The notes under the pieces: model-generated
What the model saw: only the letters and a program-made list of their open reading frames with translations
Told to the model about the DNA's origin: nothing
Database searches by the model: none
Origin: an uncultured Litorilinea sp.
GTDB taxonomy: Bacteria > Chloroflexota > Anaerolineae > Caldilineales > Caldilineaceae
Direction of reading: 5' to 3'
Assembly: GCA_937922105.1 (NCBI GenBank)
Contig: CAKZVN010000305.1
Coordinates: 1-7,452 of the forward strand
Length of the DNA stretch: 7,452 nucleotides
Shown: positions 6,375 to 7,452 of the stretch, in pieces
How positions within the stretch are numbered: the first letter of the stretch is position 1
Layout of the letters: each line of letters opens with the position of its first letter
Made by a program: the position numbers and the translations under genes

Positions 6375-6380
6375 CTCCTT
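6375..6380 (-). promoter_or_regulatory. Strong Shine-Dalgarno site for the middle glycosyltransferase
   Basis: The minus strand reads AAGGAG then AGAA before the ATG at 6370. It is the best ribosome-binding site in the window and sits in the 15-nt gap after the previous stop, which fixes this start with good confidence. Confidence 0.75.
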
Positions 6381-6385
6381 CTTGC

Positions 6386-7452
6386 TCAGGCCTGTTTCAA
6401 TTGCTGCCACTTATCCAGGCTACGCAGAAAGCGCGCCAGGCAGTTGCTCCAGGTGTATTCGGTGCGGACATAGGCGCGACCGCGCTCACCCAACCTGCGG
6501 CGCCATCCCTCGTTGCGCAGCAACTGGTCCAGCGCGGTTTCGAATTCGCCATACGTCCGAAACGACAAGCCACCCCGGCTGCGCAGCGTGTGGTAATGGG
6601 TTACTTCGCAATCGCGATGGACCAAAACGGGTACCCCCGCCAACCAAGATTCCATCAGCACAATCGAGAAGCTCTCGTTGATGGACGGCTGGCACAGCAG
6701 GGTAGCGGCGGCGTAGGCGTCCAGCTTGGCTTGTCCCTTGCGAAAGCCCACCGCGCGAATGCGCGGATGGTCGGGAATCGGTTCCGGGCCTTGCCCCATG
6801 AGCACCAATGTCCACCCATTGGCGCGCCGGCGTGCATACTCTTGGAAATAGTGGAGCAGAAGGTGGACATTCTTGGACCCCTCCAGCCGCCCCGAATAGA
6901 GCAGGATGGGGCGGTCGCCCAAGCCCTGTTCGCCGCGAAAGGCCGCGCCGTCTGCGGTGAAGTCGTCCAAGCCGAAGCCGACAATTGCGCTGCCGGGGTG
7001 CGGGCCGAAGATACGCTCGGCCAAACGCAGTTCCGGGTAGGAATTGAACTGCACGCCCAAGCAACTGCGGTAGACATCCGCAGTCGGCTGCATATAGGCA
7101 TAAATTTCGTCGTGATAGCAGGGCCAGAGAATGGAACGCTCTGGCGCGATAGTCGTCCCGTAGTAGGTCGTCCCGAACAGATAGGGAATAAAGACCACAA
7201 AGTCGAACTCGCGCGCGTGCCGTTCCAAATGGAGATAGAGCAGCGGGCTATGCGCGCTCTCCTGCACCCATTCGTACTGTTCGTCTGGCTCCAGCGCTTC
7301 GCGACCGATCAAGCGCTGGTGCAGCGCCTCGTAGCGGGCGACGTTGCGCGCCTGTTCGTCAATCGGAAAGCGCACCACCGGCACGCCGTTGATCCGGGTG
7401 AGGCCGGGCGGCAAGTCGTTGCGCCACAGCATGTGATTGGTGGCGCAGGTGG
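6386..7452 (-). CDS. GT4-family glycosyltransferase, N-terminus outside window
   Basis: The frame is open through the right edge: the codons before the ATG at 7432 read TCATNH and align with TTAKEY of the 4102-5262 protein, so that ATG is internal and about 45 residues in total are absent from its C-terminal side of alignment, most of them beyond 7452. Counting from that Met, RINGVPVVRF (13-22), FIPYLFGTTYYG (81-92), PCYHDE (104-109), LLYSGRLEGSKN (177-188; R182 and K187) and E253-x7-E261 in NESFSIVLMESW mark an intact donor site. The HDE motif and whole order match the paralogue at 4102-5262, although that protein has AHDEP where this has YHDEI. It is the most upstream visible gene of the GT operon, ends TGA, and is followed after 15 nt by the next. 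It should act in the same glycan pathway with a different donor or acceptor, as its divergence suggests; specificity is unknown. Confidence 0.88.
   Translation of the reverse strand, partial: TCATNHMLWRNDLPPGLTRINGVPVVRFPIDEQARNVARYEALHQRLIGREALEPDEQYEWVQESAHSPLLYLHLERHAREFDFVVFIPYLFGTTYYGTTIAPERSILWPCYHDEIYAYMQPTADVYRSCLGVQFNSYPELRLAERIFGPHPGSAIVGFGLDDFTADGAAFRGEQGLGDRPILLYSGRLEGSKNVHLLLHYFQEYARRRANGWTLVLMGQGPEPIPDHPRIRAVGFRKGQAKLDAYAAATLLCQPSINESFSIVLMESWLAGVPVLVHRDCEVTHYHTLRSRGGLSFRTYGEFETALDQLLRNEGWRRRLGERGRAYVRTEYTWSNCLARFLRSLDKWQQLKQA

Noticed and set aside
1..7452. CRISPR array, tRNA, transposase or phage genes
   Set aside because: No regularly spaced short direct repeats, cloverleaf-like sequence or transposase/integrase motifs were found.

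Overview
The window is GC-rich bacterial DNA with tight gene packing. It looks like part of a surface-polysaccharide (exopolysaccharide, O-antigen-like or glycoprotein glycan) locus with a large secreted protein gene beside it. The codon composition, the style of the glycosyltransferases (GTs), the bacterial NBR1-type Ig-like domain and the ALPALLR-type C-terminus of the secreted protein together suggest Chloroflexota (Chloroflexia, Caldilineae or Anaerolineae). That is an impression from family resemblance; no rRNA or marker gene is present to settle it.

Layout. (1) Positions 1-656, plus strand: the C-terminal part of a GT-B glycosyltransferase cut by the window edge, with a helical basic tail. 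(2) 657-745: a short convergent gap with several inverted repeats and what may be a degenerate copy of a dispersed intergenic repeat. (3) 746-3838, minus strand: one large secreted protein. Its order is signal peptide, seven calcium-loop FG-GAP/VCBS repeats (a seven-bladed propeller), an NBR1-like Ig domain, a second propeller-like array of about five 43-residue 'G-Y-Y-L-L-D' repeats, a C-terminal Ig-like domain and a short hydrophobic/arginine end. (4) 3839-4101: a 263-bp intergenic leader with a candidate extended -10 promoter, a 12-bp perfect palindrome and several stable hairpins. (5) 4102-7452, minus strand: three GT4-type glycosyltransferase genes in a tight operon (gaps of 15 nt and 1 nt). 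The first is cut by the right window edge. The first and third are paralogues of each other; the middle one is a different GT4 subfamily.

How they may work together. The three minus-strand GTs probably add successive sugars to one lipid-linked glycan. The plus-strand GT converges on them from a neighbouring unit and probably belongs to the same or an adjoining glycan cluster. The secreted double-propeller protein is downstream of the GT operon but has its own likely promoter. It is a plausible cell-surface or matrix protein, perhaps glycosylated or glycan-binding, but that link is inference from position only. No mobile element, tRNA, rRNA or CRISPR array was seen. I see no defence system or clearly new enzymatic system here; the unusual part is the architecture and leader of the secreted protein.
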